This document shows positions 24,179-33,127 of a stretch of DNA of 64,000 nucleotides, one piece after another; position 1 is the first letter of the stretch; each line of letters begins with the position of its first letter. Both the position numbers and the translations under genes were made by a program. The notes beneath the pieces were generated by a model that saw only the letters and a program-made list of their open reading frames with translations, was not told the DNA's origin and did no database searches. Source of the DNA: Lachnospiraceae bacterium (GTDB lineage: Bacteria; Bacillota; Clostridia; Lachnospirales; Lachnospiraceae); the NCBI GenBank assembly GCA_015056815.1, contig SVFN01000003.1, positions 1-64,000 on the forward strand, read 5' to 3'.

Positions 24179-25453
24179 ATGTCAGAAAGACACTTAGGAA
24201 TCAAAGCATCCCAGCCCACAGGCAGTGACAGAGGAGAACTGACAGTACGTGTGGCGGGAGCGGGAGGATATGAGCCGGTGGAAAATGCTAAGGTGCGGAT
24301 TTCTTTATCCGGCCGGCCGGACCAGATCATTGAAGAGCTGCGGACTGATGTGAGCGGATTAACAGAAACCATAGATCTGTCAGCCCCTCCGGTCGAATAC
24401 AGCATGGAACCGGGACAGAACCAGCCATATACTCTGTATGATGCGACAGTACTGGCAGATGGATATGAACCGTTTGTGGTAGAAGGAATTCAGCTTCTGC
24501 CGGAACGGGATGCCACACAGACGGTCAGACTCAATCCTCTGGCCGGAGGCGAACGGATTCCGGAGGACGTTGTGATCCCGGAGCACACACTGTATGGGGA
24601 TTATCCCCCGAAAATACCGGAAGCACAGATCAAACCGGTCGATGAAAACGGAGAGATCATATTAAGCAGAGTTGTCATTCCGGAATATGTTGTGGTGCAT
24701 GATGGAGTACCGGATGATAGCAGTGCGCCGGACTATTATGTAAAATATGCGGATTATATCAAGAATGTGGCATCTTCAGAGGTCTATGCGACATGGCCGG
24801 AAGCGGCATTGTATGCAAATATCTTATGTATCATGTCCGTAACACTGAACAGGGTGTATACGGAATGGTACAGAAGCAAGGGGTATGATTTTACGATCAC
24901 TTCGTCAACGGCGTATGACCAGAAATGGATCTATGGACGGAATACGTACACGAATATCAATACCCTGGTGGACAGCGTCTTCAACAACTATCTGTCGCGA
25001 CCGGGTGTGCGACAGCCGATCTTTACTTCTTTTTGCGACGGACAGAGAGTGGACTGCAGCGGATTGAAACAGTGGGGATCCAAATATCTGGCAGACCAGG
25101 GTTATTCAGCGATCCGGATCATCCGAAATTATTATGGAAGTGATATGTATATCAATTCGGCTGAGGCAATATCGGGCGTGCCGTCTTCCTGGCCGGGATA
25201 TGATCTTTCGATCGGGGCAAGAGGACAGAAGGTGCGTCAGCTTCAGGAGCAGCTAAACAGGATCTCGCAAAGCTATCCGGCAATCCCCAAAGTGAATGTG
25301 GATGGTGTATACGGGAATCAGACGGCAGCTGCAGTAAGTGCTTTCCAGAAGGTGTTCGGTCTGCCGCAGACAGGCGTTGCGGATTTTGCCACATGGTATG
25401 CTGTCTCCAATGTTTACACCGGTGTAACCCGTATTGCCGAACCGTTTAGATGA
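24179..25453 (+). CDS. Peptidoglycan-binding protein with SpoIID-like centre
   Basis: A 424-residue protein with no signal peptide. Residues about 18-125 look like a transthyretin/carboxypeptidase-regulatory beta fold (GELTVRVAGAGGYEPVENAK, VRLNPLAGG). The centre (about 195-325) contains SEVYATWPEAALYANILCI and FCDGQRVDCSGLKQWGSKYL, recalling the SpoIID/LytB-like domain of spore-associated proteins. The C-terminus (about 345-415) is a peptidoglycan-binding domain (GARGQKVRQLQEQLNRI, VDGVYGNQTAAAVSAFQKVF). The likely role is in cell-wall or spore-coat remodelling; this is inferred from the domains. The start ATG follows directly on the T-run of the previous terminator. Confidence 0.75.
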   Translation: MSERHLGIKASQPTGSDRGELTVRVAGAGGYEPVENAKVRISLSGRPDQIIEELRTDVSGLTETIDLSAPPVEYSMEPGQNQPYTLYDATVLADGYEPFVVEGIQLLPERDATQTVRLNPLAGGERIPEDVVIPEHTLYGDYPPKIPEAQIKPVDENGEIILSRVVIPEYVVVHDGVPDDSSAPDYYVKYADYIKNVASSEVYATWPEAALYANILCIMSVTLNRVYTEWYRSKGYDFTITSSTAYDQKWIYGRNTYTNINTLVDSVFNNYLSRPGVRQPIFTSFCDGQRVDCSGLKQWGSKYLADQGYSAIRIIRNYYGSDMYINSAEAISGVPSSWPGYDLSIGARGQKVRQLQEQLNRISQSYPAIPKVNVDGVYGNQTAAAVSAFQKVFGLPQTGVADFATWYAVSNVYTGVTRIAEPFR

Positions 25454-25583
25454 TGGTATAATATTCTTTATAAGTGCGCACATGGATGGATAGAGTGCGT
25501 TCATCTATGTGAACAGAAGTAAGTCTGTGATACAGGATTGGTGAATAAGCATACGGCTGCTGTGAAGCGGATCGGCAGCCGGC

Positions 25584-28500
25584 TTGGAACGGGACGGTGA
25601 AGAAGTGTACACATTTGATGTCTCTAAACTCAGAGAAAATCACACATTGGTATATCCGGTCAGCAAGTTGGAGCTGTCTTTAAAAAGAGATGAAATCTAT
25701 AAAGGAAATCTGACATTCGAGGTAAGACCAGAATGTGAGATTTCCGGCTTTTTGTATACCAGTCATTACCGTATGAAGTGCGGATTTGAAGAGTTTTACG
25801 GGAAGAAAGTGAGATTTTCCTACACGTTTGATGCTTCGGGCATGGAAGAAAATGACTGTGTAAATGGAGAGTTTTGCCTTGTGACAAGCATCGGTGAATA
25901 TACACTTCCGTTTGAAGTGAAGATCCGCAGACAGGAAATACATTCTTCGATCGGACCGATACGCAACCTGTTTCATTTTGTGAATCTGGCCAGAAGCAAC
26001 TGGGCTGAGGCGGTGGATGTTTTTTATTCTCCCGAATTTGACCAGATCTTCAGTGGCAGTGACAGACAGTATAAGAGTGCGTACAGAGGACTTTGCGGCA
26101 CGAAATATGCGGAGGCGGAGGTGGAAGAATTCCTGCTTCTGACACGAAAGAAGCAGGCAGTCCACTTTGAATTTGAAACATCGCAGATTACGATCACTTC
26201 CAATATGGATAAAAAATATGCAGCACAGATCCGGAGAGACAGCTGGGGATATACCCGGCTGGAGATCACGACAGATGCTCCCTTTCTGGCACTTCACAGA
26301 AAAGAACTGACGGCTGAAGATTTTATAGCCAACAGAGCACAGATCGGTTATCACATTGAAACCGGGGCGCTTCATGAGGGTAAGAATTTCGGACGGATCT
26401 ATGCCAAAAGCGCACTTCAGACAGTTGTCTGTGAAATTGTTGTACATAAAAAACCGCTGTTAACGCGGCATGGAAGTTATACAAAACAGTTAAAGCAGCT
26501 TTTCATGCAGTTTTTAACGGGGTATATCTATTATTGTCTGAAAGAAAATGAAGAAGAGTGGAATGAAAATGCGAAAAATCTGACGGAGCAGATTCTTACG
26601 CTTGACAGCAATAATCTCATGGCCAGGCTATATCAGGCAGATATTCTTTTCAGGCAAAAACGGGAGAATGAGGCGAAATGGATCCTTCAGAGTGTGGATT
26701 ATAAGCTGGCTGCATGGGAAAATAAGGGATCATCCTATCCGTTTGAAGCGACAGCAAGAGTTTACCGGATCTATCTGGAGGCATATTATACAGGCGATGA
26801 ATATACGAAGCAGGAGGCAGCAGCAGAGCTCTGGGACAGATTTCATGAGATGCCGGATGATCTGTTGTGCCTGAGCATGCTGCTAAAACTGGATGAGGAG
26901 CTTAAAAAGGATGCCCTGTTAAGTCTGCAGCATATCCTGGAGCTTTATCACAGAGGCAATCGCAGTCCTATGTTATATATGCAGGCTTTTCGGATTTATC
27001 GTAAGATGCCGGTTTATCTGGATGCATTGGAAGATCTGGGGCTTCAGAGCATGATCTATGCGGCCCGATATCGCCTTTTGACACAGGAAGTCATTGACCG
27101 GATCAACCATCTTGCAGGAAAGAGCCGGAGATATTCAGACAGCATCTATCGTCTTTTGACGGAATGCTTCGAGTGTGACCGGACGAACGAGACACTCCGC
27201 ACGATCTGCACGATCCTGATCAAAAATAATAAATGCGGCCGAGCGTATTTTAAATGGTTTGAAAAAGCGGTCGGTGAACAGCTTCGCATTACCAGATTGT
27301 ATGAATATTATATGATGTCAAAGGATCTGACGGACAGAAAACTCCTTCCCAATATGGTGCTAATGTATTTTTCTTACCGCTGCGATCTGGATTATAAGTA
27401 TGCAGCATACATTTATGCCAATATTCTGGAACACAAAGAAGAAGAACCCGAAATGTATGAGAGGTATGAGGAACAGATCGAACGTTTTGTGTTTGGACAG
27501 GTGAATCTCGGACACATCAATGAGGATCTTGCTTTTTTGTATCAGAAGATCATCAAAGAGCAGATGATTGATGAAAGATTTGGGACTGCCTTTACCAGAC
27601 TCCTGTTTATGTATAAGATCACAGTGGCCGATCCCGATGTACGGTATGTGGTACTGGTGGAGGACAAGCGCAGTGATGAACAGAAATTTCCACTGGATGA
27701 CGGAGTTGCTTATATACCGATCTACGATGACGAATATTCCATTGTGCTGCAGAAAAATGATGGTACGCGTTATTCTTCCAGTATTCCGTTTACGGTAAAA
27801 GAACTTTTGGTCAAGCCGCGTTTCTGGTCTATGATCGAAGAATATGCAGAAGAAAATTCGGGGGCAGGTCTGTATTTTTGCCGTAATTATACGGATCTGA
27901 AGCAGATGAGCCAGTCGGAGAGAGCTTATCTGGTAAGGCTATACCGTAATATCGATTATACAGCAGCTTACCGCAGACAGATCGGTATGGATCTGATGCA
28001 GTATTATTATGATACCGATCAGATGAACAGCCTGGATCAGTTTTTGACAGAGGTGGATCTTCGGGATCTTCACAGACAGGAACGGGCGAATATTATCCGG
28101 CTTCTGGTCCTTAGGGATATGTATGAGAGAGCCTATGAAAATCTGATGATCTATGGATTTGAGGAGATCAATATCAAACAGCTTACGCAGTTGTTCTATT
28201 ACGGTTTGGACAAATACAAAGGGAAAAAGAATATTCAGTTGACGGCTATCGCTGCTTATATTTTTGATCATGGAAGAAATGAAGAACAGGTATTGAGCTA
28301 TCTGATCTCCTATTATGATGGCAGTGTGCGTAAAATGTGTGAAATCTGGAAACGCTCTGTTGAAAAGGGACTTCCTGCGAGAGAGATCGCAGCGCGGATC
28401 ATTGTGCAGACATTGTTTACAGGTTCTTATGTGGCGCGCAGACAGGAAATATTTCGATACTATTTTGAATCACAACCCAATCCTAGGCTGGTGACACAGT

Positions 28501-29141
28501 ATCTGTCGGACTGCGCTTACCGCTATTTTGTAAAACAACAGGTAATGGATGAAAATGTTTTTGCGATCATGCTGGAACAGCAGGAACTGCCTCAGATCTG
28601 CAAGATCGCTGTCGTTTATTTCTTCGCGTGTGATCCGGCAGGGATGAGTTACAGAGAGAAAGAACTGGTGGCGCAGTTTATCGGCCAGCTTTTGTCCGAG
28701 CATATCTTTTTCCCGTTCTTTAACCGGTTTGTTCAGTCTGTGCCGATCCTTCTTCCGTTGTCGGAGAAGACTTTTGTGGAATACCGGACGATGCCGGGCA
28801 CGAAGGTGATCCTGCACTATGTGGCGGGAGAGAATGGAGAATATCGTAAGGAACCAATGACAGAGATTTATGATGGCTATTATTGCAAAAGTTTTGATCT
28901 GTTTTTTGGCGAGACTCTACAGTATTACATTACGGAAGAAAACGGAGAAGCGCAGGTTCTCACAAGATCGGCTGCTGTAGAGAAGAGCGATTCCTTTAAT
29001 CTGTCCGCAGAGAGCCGTTACACTCTTTTGAACCAGATCATCATGAGTGATAATCTTGATGAGAAGGAATCACTGAAAGAGATGGTTTATGATTATGCAA
29101 AGCAGTCCTTTATCGCCGATAAGCTCTTCGGGATCGAATAG
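25584..29141 (+). CDS. DUF5717-like large protein, first of an unknown cluster
   Basis: A very large (about 1185-residue) soluble protein. The N-terminal 300 residues are beta-rich (LELSLKRDEIYKGNLTFEVR, FEVKIRR) and the rest is alpha-helical with a repeat-like feel (for example NNLMARLYQADILFRQKREN), probably TPR-like. It resembles the DUF5717 family, which I associate with Lachnospiraceae. The start is uncertain: TTG 25584 gives the longest frame, while GTG 25605 follows GGTGA more closely. Four genes follow in the same direction with short gaps (DUF5716, helical protein, coiled-coil membrane protein, lipoprotein), suggesting one machine. Function unknown. Confidence 0.72.
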   Translation: MERDGEEVYTFDVSKLRENHTLVYPVSKLELSLKRDEIYKGNLTFEVRPECEISGFLYTSHYRMKCGFEEFYGKKVRFSYTFDASGMEENDCVNGEFCLVTSIGEYTLPFEVKIRRQEIHSSIGPIRNLFHFVNLARSNWAEAVDVFYSPEFDQIFSGSDRQYKSAYRGLCGTKYAEAEVEEFLLLTRKKQAVHFEFETSQITITSNMDKKYAAQIRRDSWGYTRLEITTDAPFLALHRKELTAEDFIANRAQIGYHIETGALHEGKNFGRIYAKSALQTVVCEIVVHKKPLLTRHGSYTKQLKQLFMQFLTGYIYYCLKENEEEWNENAKNLTEQILTLDSNNLMARLYQADILFRQKRENEAKWILQSVDYKLAAWENKGSSYPFEATARVYRIYLEAYYTGDEYTKQEAAAELWDRFHEMPDDLLCLSMLLKLDEELKKDALLSLQHILELYHRGNRSPMLYMQAFRIYRKMPVYLDALEDLGLQSMIYAARYRLLTQEVIDRINHLAGKSRRYSDSIYRLLTECFECDRTNETLRTICTILIKNNKCGRAYFKWFEKAVGEQLRITRLYEYYMMSKDLTDRKLLPNMVLMYFSYRCDLDYKYAAYIYANILEHKEEEPEMYERYEEQIERFVFGQVNLGHINEDLAFLYQKIIKEQMIDERFGTAFTRLLFMYKITVADPDVRYVVLVEDKRSDEQKFPLDDGVAYIPIYDDEYSIVLQKNDGTRYSSSIPFTVKELLVKPRFWSMIEEYAEENSGAGLYFCRNYTDLKQMSQSERAYLVRLYRNIDYTAAYRRQIGMDLMQYYYDTDQMNSLDQFLTEVDLRDLHRQERANIIRLLVLRDMYERAYENLMIYGFEEINIKQLTQLFYYGLDKYKGKKNIQLTAIAAYIFDHGRNEEQVLSYLISYYDGSVRKMCEIWKRSVEKGLPAREIAARIIVQTLFTGSYVARRQEIFRYYFESQPNPRLVTQYLSDCAYRYFVKQQVMDENVFAIMLEQQELPQICKIAVVYFFACDPAGMSYREKELVAQFIGQLLSEHIFFPFFNRFVQSVPILLPLSEKTFVEYRTMPGTKVILHYVAGENGEYRKEPMTEIYDGYYCKSFDLFFGETLQYYITEENGEAQVLTRSAAVEKSDSFNLSAESRYTLLNQIIMSDNLDEKESLKEMVYDYAKQSFIADKLFGIE

Positions 29142-29163
29142 GACTAAAAATGGGAGAACGATC

Positions 29164-30462
29164 ATGGAATCAAATCAGATTGTCCTTGGATATGAATTGA
29201 ATCATCAGTTTGCACAGATCAGCTACCTGACACAGGACAGAGAGCAGCCTGAGACTTATGCGTTCCGGCAGGAAGGCGAACGCTTTAATGTTCCACTGCT
29301 CCTATGCAAGCGGAAGGAAGTCAATCAGTGGTATTATGGCGATGAAGCGAAGCAGTGCTATGATGCGGGTGAAGGTACACTGGTGACAGAAATCCTGCAA
29401 AAAGCTCTGGATGGAGAATCGATCATCATAACAGAAGGAACGGAAGTATACGAGTATGAAGCGGAAAAACTTCTGATCATGTTTATCAAGAAGAGTTTTG
29501 GGAAAATGGGATTTTTCCTGGGAAACTATCAGATCAAAGCACTGATGATCACAGTGGAAAAACTGGATAAGAGGATTTTGAAAGTGTTAGAGGCTGTAGC
29601 AGATTCTCTGCAATTGGACAGAGAGAGGATTTTCTTTCAGAATTACATGGAAAGTATTTACCATTATCTGATCTTCCAGCCCAGAGAGCTTCGATCTTAT
29701 CAGGTGGGAGTATTTGACTTTGGCGGGGAGATATTGAAATCCTATCGGGTTGAAATGAATTATAAAACAAAGCCTGTGGTAACGCTGATCCATCCGCAAG
29801 TGCATGAAGAGATCGAGCGGATCCTGCAGTCTCCCGCTGAGAGTCCTGTTTATTATGAACTGCTTGATCAGAAGCTCACATCCTGCTTAAAGGAATTTGT
29901 GGGTGATGAGATCATGTCTTCGATCTATCTGCTCGGCGAAGGATTTACGGGTGACTGGTATCGGGAATCGTTGAACTTTATCTGCCGGGGCAGAAAGGTT
30001 TTTGGAGGCAACAATCTTTACAGCAAGGGAGCGGCGTATGCGGCGAGAGAGCGTATCAGTGAACACAAAGAAAGTGCTTCCTGTGTTTATCTGGGAGAAG
30101 ACAAGCTGAAATATAATGTGGGACTATACATGCTGAATGGACTGGATGAAGAATATGTTCCGATTCTGGATGCAGGTACAGGCTGGTTCGAAGCGAAGGC
30201 AGAGCTTGATTTTATGCTCCTTGAAGGCAGAGAAATACCGCTTATCATAACTCCGATGATGGGAAGCGGCAAGAAAGTCGTTCAGATAGAAGTGGAAGGG
30301 TTTGAACTTCGTAAGAGAGGAACAGTCAGACTTCATATGTCCGTCTGGATGGAATCTGAAAAGACACTGATGATCCGGATCCGGGATGATGGATTCGGGG
30401 ATTTCTTCCAACCGGAGGAGGAAATCTGGGAAAAGGCGATCGAACTGGGAGAGAACTCATGA
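29164..30462 (+). CDS. DUF5716-like HSP70/actin-fold protein
   Basis: A 432-residue soluble protein. ATG 29164 follows GGGAG; the longer frame overlaps the previous gene. The sequence has an actin/HSP70-like flavour: an N-terminal YELNHQFAQISYL, a central phosphate-like GVFDFGGEILKSYRVEM, and IYLLGEGFTGDWYRESLNF followed by GGNNLYSKGAAYAA, similar to the closing part of HSP70 ATPase domains. The last 100 residues form a beta-rich tail. This fits DUF5716. By analogy it could be an ATP-driven scaffold or chaperone, but no activity is known to me. It overlaps the next gene by 4 nt. Confidence 0.72.
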   Translation: MESNQIVLGYELNHQFAQISYLTQDREQPETYAFRQEGERFNVPLLLCKRKEVNQWYYGDEAKQCYDAGEGTLVTEILQKALDGESIIITEGTEVYEYEAEKLLIMFIKKSFGKMGFFLGNYQIKALMITVEKLDKRILKVLEAVADSLQLDRERIFFQNYMESIYHYLIFQPRELRSYQVGVFDFGGEILKSYRVEMNYKTKPVVTLIHPQVHEEIERILQSPAESPVYYELLDQKLTSCLKEFVGDEIMSSIYLLGEGFTGDWYRESLNFICRGRKVFGGNNLYSKGAAYAARERISEHKESASCVYLGEDKLKYNVGLYMLNGLDEEYVPILDAGTGWFEAKAELDFMLLEGREIPLIITPMMGSGKKVVQIEVEGFELRKRGTVRLHMSVWMESEKTLMIRIRDDGFGDFFQPEEEIWEKAIELGENS

Positions 30463-31313
30463 GTTTACTAAAACTTTGTGTCGGAAAAAAGGCAGAGGTG
30501 CCTTTTTATATGGAACAACTGCATATCCGCCTGTATTCACTGGAAGAGCTGGCCCATTATATCTGGGAGAATTACAGCCTGCTGGATGAAGCTCTGATGG
30601 ATGGAAGGCTGGCTGACTGGATCGGCAAAGAATGCGGGATGAAGCCGCTGGCAGATAAGCTCCGGGAGCATGTACAGACAGAGGGTACGCTGCATATGTT
30701 TGCAGGCATCATACTGACGGCAGTTGCACTTTATGACGGAGAGGAAATCCGTTATCTGCAAAAGCAGATACAGCAGTGCGAAGAGATGGATGAAATAAGC
30801 AGACGCAAGACCAGGGCGGACAGGATGTTTCAGGCCGGCGGATATCTTCCGGCCCTGCAGGAATATATGGCATTAGTGGAATGCTTCAAAAAACAGATAG
30901 GGAAACAGAAGTCTGAAGAACGGGAGATATACGGGAGAGTGCTCCACAATATGGGAAGCTGCTTCGCGCGGATGTTTTTTTACGATGCTGCAGCTGAGTT
31001 TTTCTGGCAGGCGTTTGAGATCGCAGGTGATCAGAAGGAATTGAAATATGTTCTTTTATGTAAGAAACTACTTCTTTCAAACAGTGAGTATGAGCTTTAT
31101 CTGCAAGAGCATATGGAAGCAGTGTGCTTTGAAAAAGAAGTGGATGAACTGGTAAAGCAGGCAGAGGAGCACTGGCATAAGACCGGCAATTATGTGGAAA
31201 TGGAAAGAGCCAGGACCAGGAAGGAATATGCAGAGTCAGAGGAATATCTGAAAAAGCAAAAGAGTCTGATCAAAGAATGGAAGCGTAAGTATGACACACA
31301 TGTGCTGTACTAG
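30459..31313 (+). CDS. Helical repeat protein of the DUF5717/5716 cluster
   Basis: A 284-residue soluble, mostly helical protein that starts in the ATGA overlap with the DUF5716 gene. A central pair of helices (RKTRADRMFQAGGYLPALQE and VLHNMGSCFARMFFYDAAAE) looks like a TPR unit, and the C-terminus is a charged coiled coil (RARTRKEYAESEEYLKKQKS). It has no catalytic motif. Its tight coupling to DUF5716 suggests an adaptor role in the same complex. No named family recognised. Confidence 0.65.
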   Translation: MSLLKLCVGKKAEVPFYMEQLHIRLYSLEELAHYIWENYSLLDEALMDGRLADWIGKECGMKPLADKLREHVQTEGTLHMFAGIILTAVALYDGEEIRYLQKQIQQCEEMDEISRRKTRADRMFQAGGYLPALQEYMALVECFKKQIGKQKSEEREIYGRVLHNMGSCFARMFFYDAAAEFFWQAFEIAGDQKELKYVLLCKKLLLSNSEYELYLQEHMEAVCFEKEVDELVKQAEEHWHKTGNYVEMERARTRKEYAESEEYLKKQKSLIKEWKRKYDTHVLY

Positions 31314-31371
31314 GGAAATGCTGGACAAGCAGTGTTTTACCAAGTTGTCTGCTTGAACCTGGAGGAAAAAC

Positions 31372-32586
31372 ATGAGCTTTTGGACGAGATTATTCGGACG
31401 TGATAAAAAGGAAGAAGTGCGAAAGGAAACGGAGGAGATGCCGCCCGTTTCGACGGAGGAGGAAAAACCTTCGGCGCTCCTTATGGACTATAAAGAGATC
31501 AACATGGAAGATGAGATCTTAAGGAGCCGCTATATCATGAACTGCCTGGAGCAGATGGCTGATGCAACGGAGCAGATCGAAGAACTGGAGAAGGAATACC
31601 AGACTGTCAGTGCTTATCTGGAGGATACAGAGAAAATCGATAAACTGCCCGCCGGAGAGAAAAGAGTCATCGCTCTGCAGGCAAAGGCGATCGATAATCT
31701 GAATGTGGATCGGGAAAAATATAAGGATAAAAAACTGATCCTTACCGAAGAGGAATACCGCAGCATGTACCGGATGGAGGAGGAAGCGCCGGAGGCGATC
31801 GAGAAGCTGAAGGAGGCGGAGAATTACCAGGAGCTTGTACGTCAGGATCTGCAGAAACTGGAAGGTGAGAAGCAGGCGTTTCTTTACCGGAGACATGAAG
31901 CGCAGACAGGGCTTGAGAATCTGAGGGGGATGGCAGTTATCTGCAGCTTTGCGGTAGCAGCATGCTTTTTGGTGCTTTTGATCCTTCAGTTCGGATTTGA
32001 TCTGGAGGTAAAGGTGGGATATATCCTGACGACTTTTACGGCAGCAGTTACATTGCTGCTCTTATATATAAAATATCAGGATGCATTGCGTGAAAGCCGG
32101 ATAATGTCCAACAGCATCAATAAGATCATATTGCTTCAAAACAAGGTGAAGATACGTTATGTAAACAACACAAATCTGCTGGAATATCTGCATGTGAAGT
32201 ACCATGTGGATTCTTCGGCAGCTTTGGAAAAATTATGGAAGGGTTATAATCAGGAGAAAGAAGTCAGGGAAAGGATGCGGCGGACCGAAGAAAATCTGGA
32301 TTATCACGAGAGCGAGCTGGTAGAAATGCTCAAGGAATGCAAACTGTTCGATCCGATGATTTGGATACACCGGGCAGTGGCGCTTTATAATCCGAAGGAA
32401 ATGGTCGAGGTACGGCATGATCTGATCCTGCAGAGGCAGAAACTGCGTAAGCAGATGGAATTTAATAAAGAAACAGCTGACAGGGCAGAGAGCATCATTG
32501 GAGAGATCGTCGGTGATTATCCTGCCTATGCCAATGAGATTTTGAAAATGGTTTCCGATTTCCATGAAAAAAAGGATAAAAAGTAG
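31372..32586 (+). CDS. Coiled-coil protein with two membrane helices
   Basis: A 404-residue protein. It begins MSFWTRLFGRDKKEE, followed by a long acidic coiled coil, two adjacent membrane helices (MAVICSFAVAACFLVLLIL and VGYILTTFTAAVTLLLLYI, about residues 185-230), and a second long coiled coil to the end. This hairpin topology would place both coiled coils in the cytosol. GGAGGAAA before ATG 31372 supports the start. It lies between the helical protein and the lipoprotein and could tether the cluster's complex to the membrane. No named family recognised. Confidence 0.68.
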   Translation: MSFWTRLFGRDKKEEVRKETEEMPPVSTEEEKPSALLMDYKEINMEDEILRSRYIMNCLEQMADATEQIEELEKEYQTVSAYLEDTEKIDKLPAGEKRVIALQAKAIDNLNVDREKYKDKKLILTEEEYRSMYRMEEEAPEAIEKLKEAENYQELVRQDLQKLEGEKQAFLYRRHEAQTGLENLRGMAVICSFAVAACFLVLLILQFGFDLEVKVGYILTTFTAAVTLLLLYIKYQDALRESRIMSNSINKIILLQNKVKIRYVNNTNLLEYLHVKYHVDSSAALEKLWKGYNQEKEVRERMRRTEENLDYHESELVEMLKECKLFDPMIWIHRAVALYNPKEMVEVRHDLILQRQKLRKQMEFNKETADRAESIIGEIVGDYPAYANEILKMVSDFHEKKDKK

Positions 32587-32601
32587 ACGGAGGCGACCGG
32601 A

Positions 32602-32985
32602 ATGAAGTGGAAAAACAGGCTCAGAAATCTTTTTATGTGCCTTATCCTGATCTGCCTGACAGGATGCGGCAAACAGGATGATGTGATTACGGAATTGTCT
32701 TATGTCGGTAATGCTTATGAATTGCGGTATGATTATTTTGATTCCGAAAAAACCTATCAGTTTGAACTGAAAGCAGGAGATGTACTGAAAATCGATACGG
32801 AATGCACACAGGGCAGTATCGATATCAGGATCGTCAATCTGGATAATGAGGAGATTTATCACAATGAACTGCTGGCTTCGCTGTCAGAGGATGTCACGAT
32901 AGAAACGGCCGGACGTTACATTGCTGTCCTTACCGGCAAAGAAACAGCCGGAGGCGTTCATATTTATGTGAAAGGTGATACTTGA
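32602..32985 (+). CDS. Small lipoprotein
   Basis: A 127-residue secreted lipoprotein. The signal peptide is RNLFMCLILICLTGCGK, with the lipobox LTGC near residue 22, so the mature protein is lipid-anchored outside the membrane. The rest is a compact beta-rich domain (YQFELKAGDVLKIDTECTQG, GRYIAVLTGKETAGGVHIYV) resembling small sugar- or protein-binding folds. Only 15 bp separate it from the coiled-coil membrane gene. Its TGA stop overlaps the -35 box of the purB promoter. Confidence 0.75.
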   Translation: MKWKNRLRNLFMCLILICLTGCGKQDDVITELSYVGNAYELRYDYFDSEKTYQFELKAGDVLKIDTECTQGSIDIRIVNLDNEEIYHNELLASLSEDVTIETAGRYIAVLTGKETAGGVHIYVKGDT

Positions 32986-33010
32986 CAGTGTTTTACAGAA
33001 ATGATAACAT
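32982..33010 (+). promoter_or_regulatory. Promoter for purB-purA
   Basis: TTGACA (32982-32987), a 17-bp spacer and TAACAT (33005-33010). The -35 box overlaps the lipoprotein stop codon. The leader to ATG 33128 holds GCATCTG and CAGATGC arms followed by a TTTTTA run, a possible weak attenuator. I see no purine riboswitch consensus. Confidence 0.6.
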
Positions 33011-33127
33011 TTCTCTGTGTGTGTAAAGGAAATGTTAACAGCATCTGAAAATGGCAGCAGAGAATGATTCTGGATGTCCATTGCCGTTTGTCCAGATGCG
33101 GATTTTTAAATAAGAAAGGATAGAAGT

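Noticed and set aside
25605-25607. GTG as firm start of the DUF5717-like gene
   Set aside because: Ribosome-site spacing is short and the upstream TTG is also possible, so the start was left unresolved.
33011-33127. Purine riboswitch in the purB leader
   Set aside because: The conserved junction and loop sequences of the purine aptamer were not found; only a weak hairpin is present.
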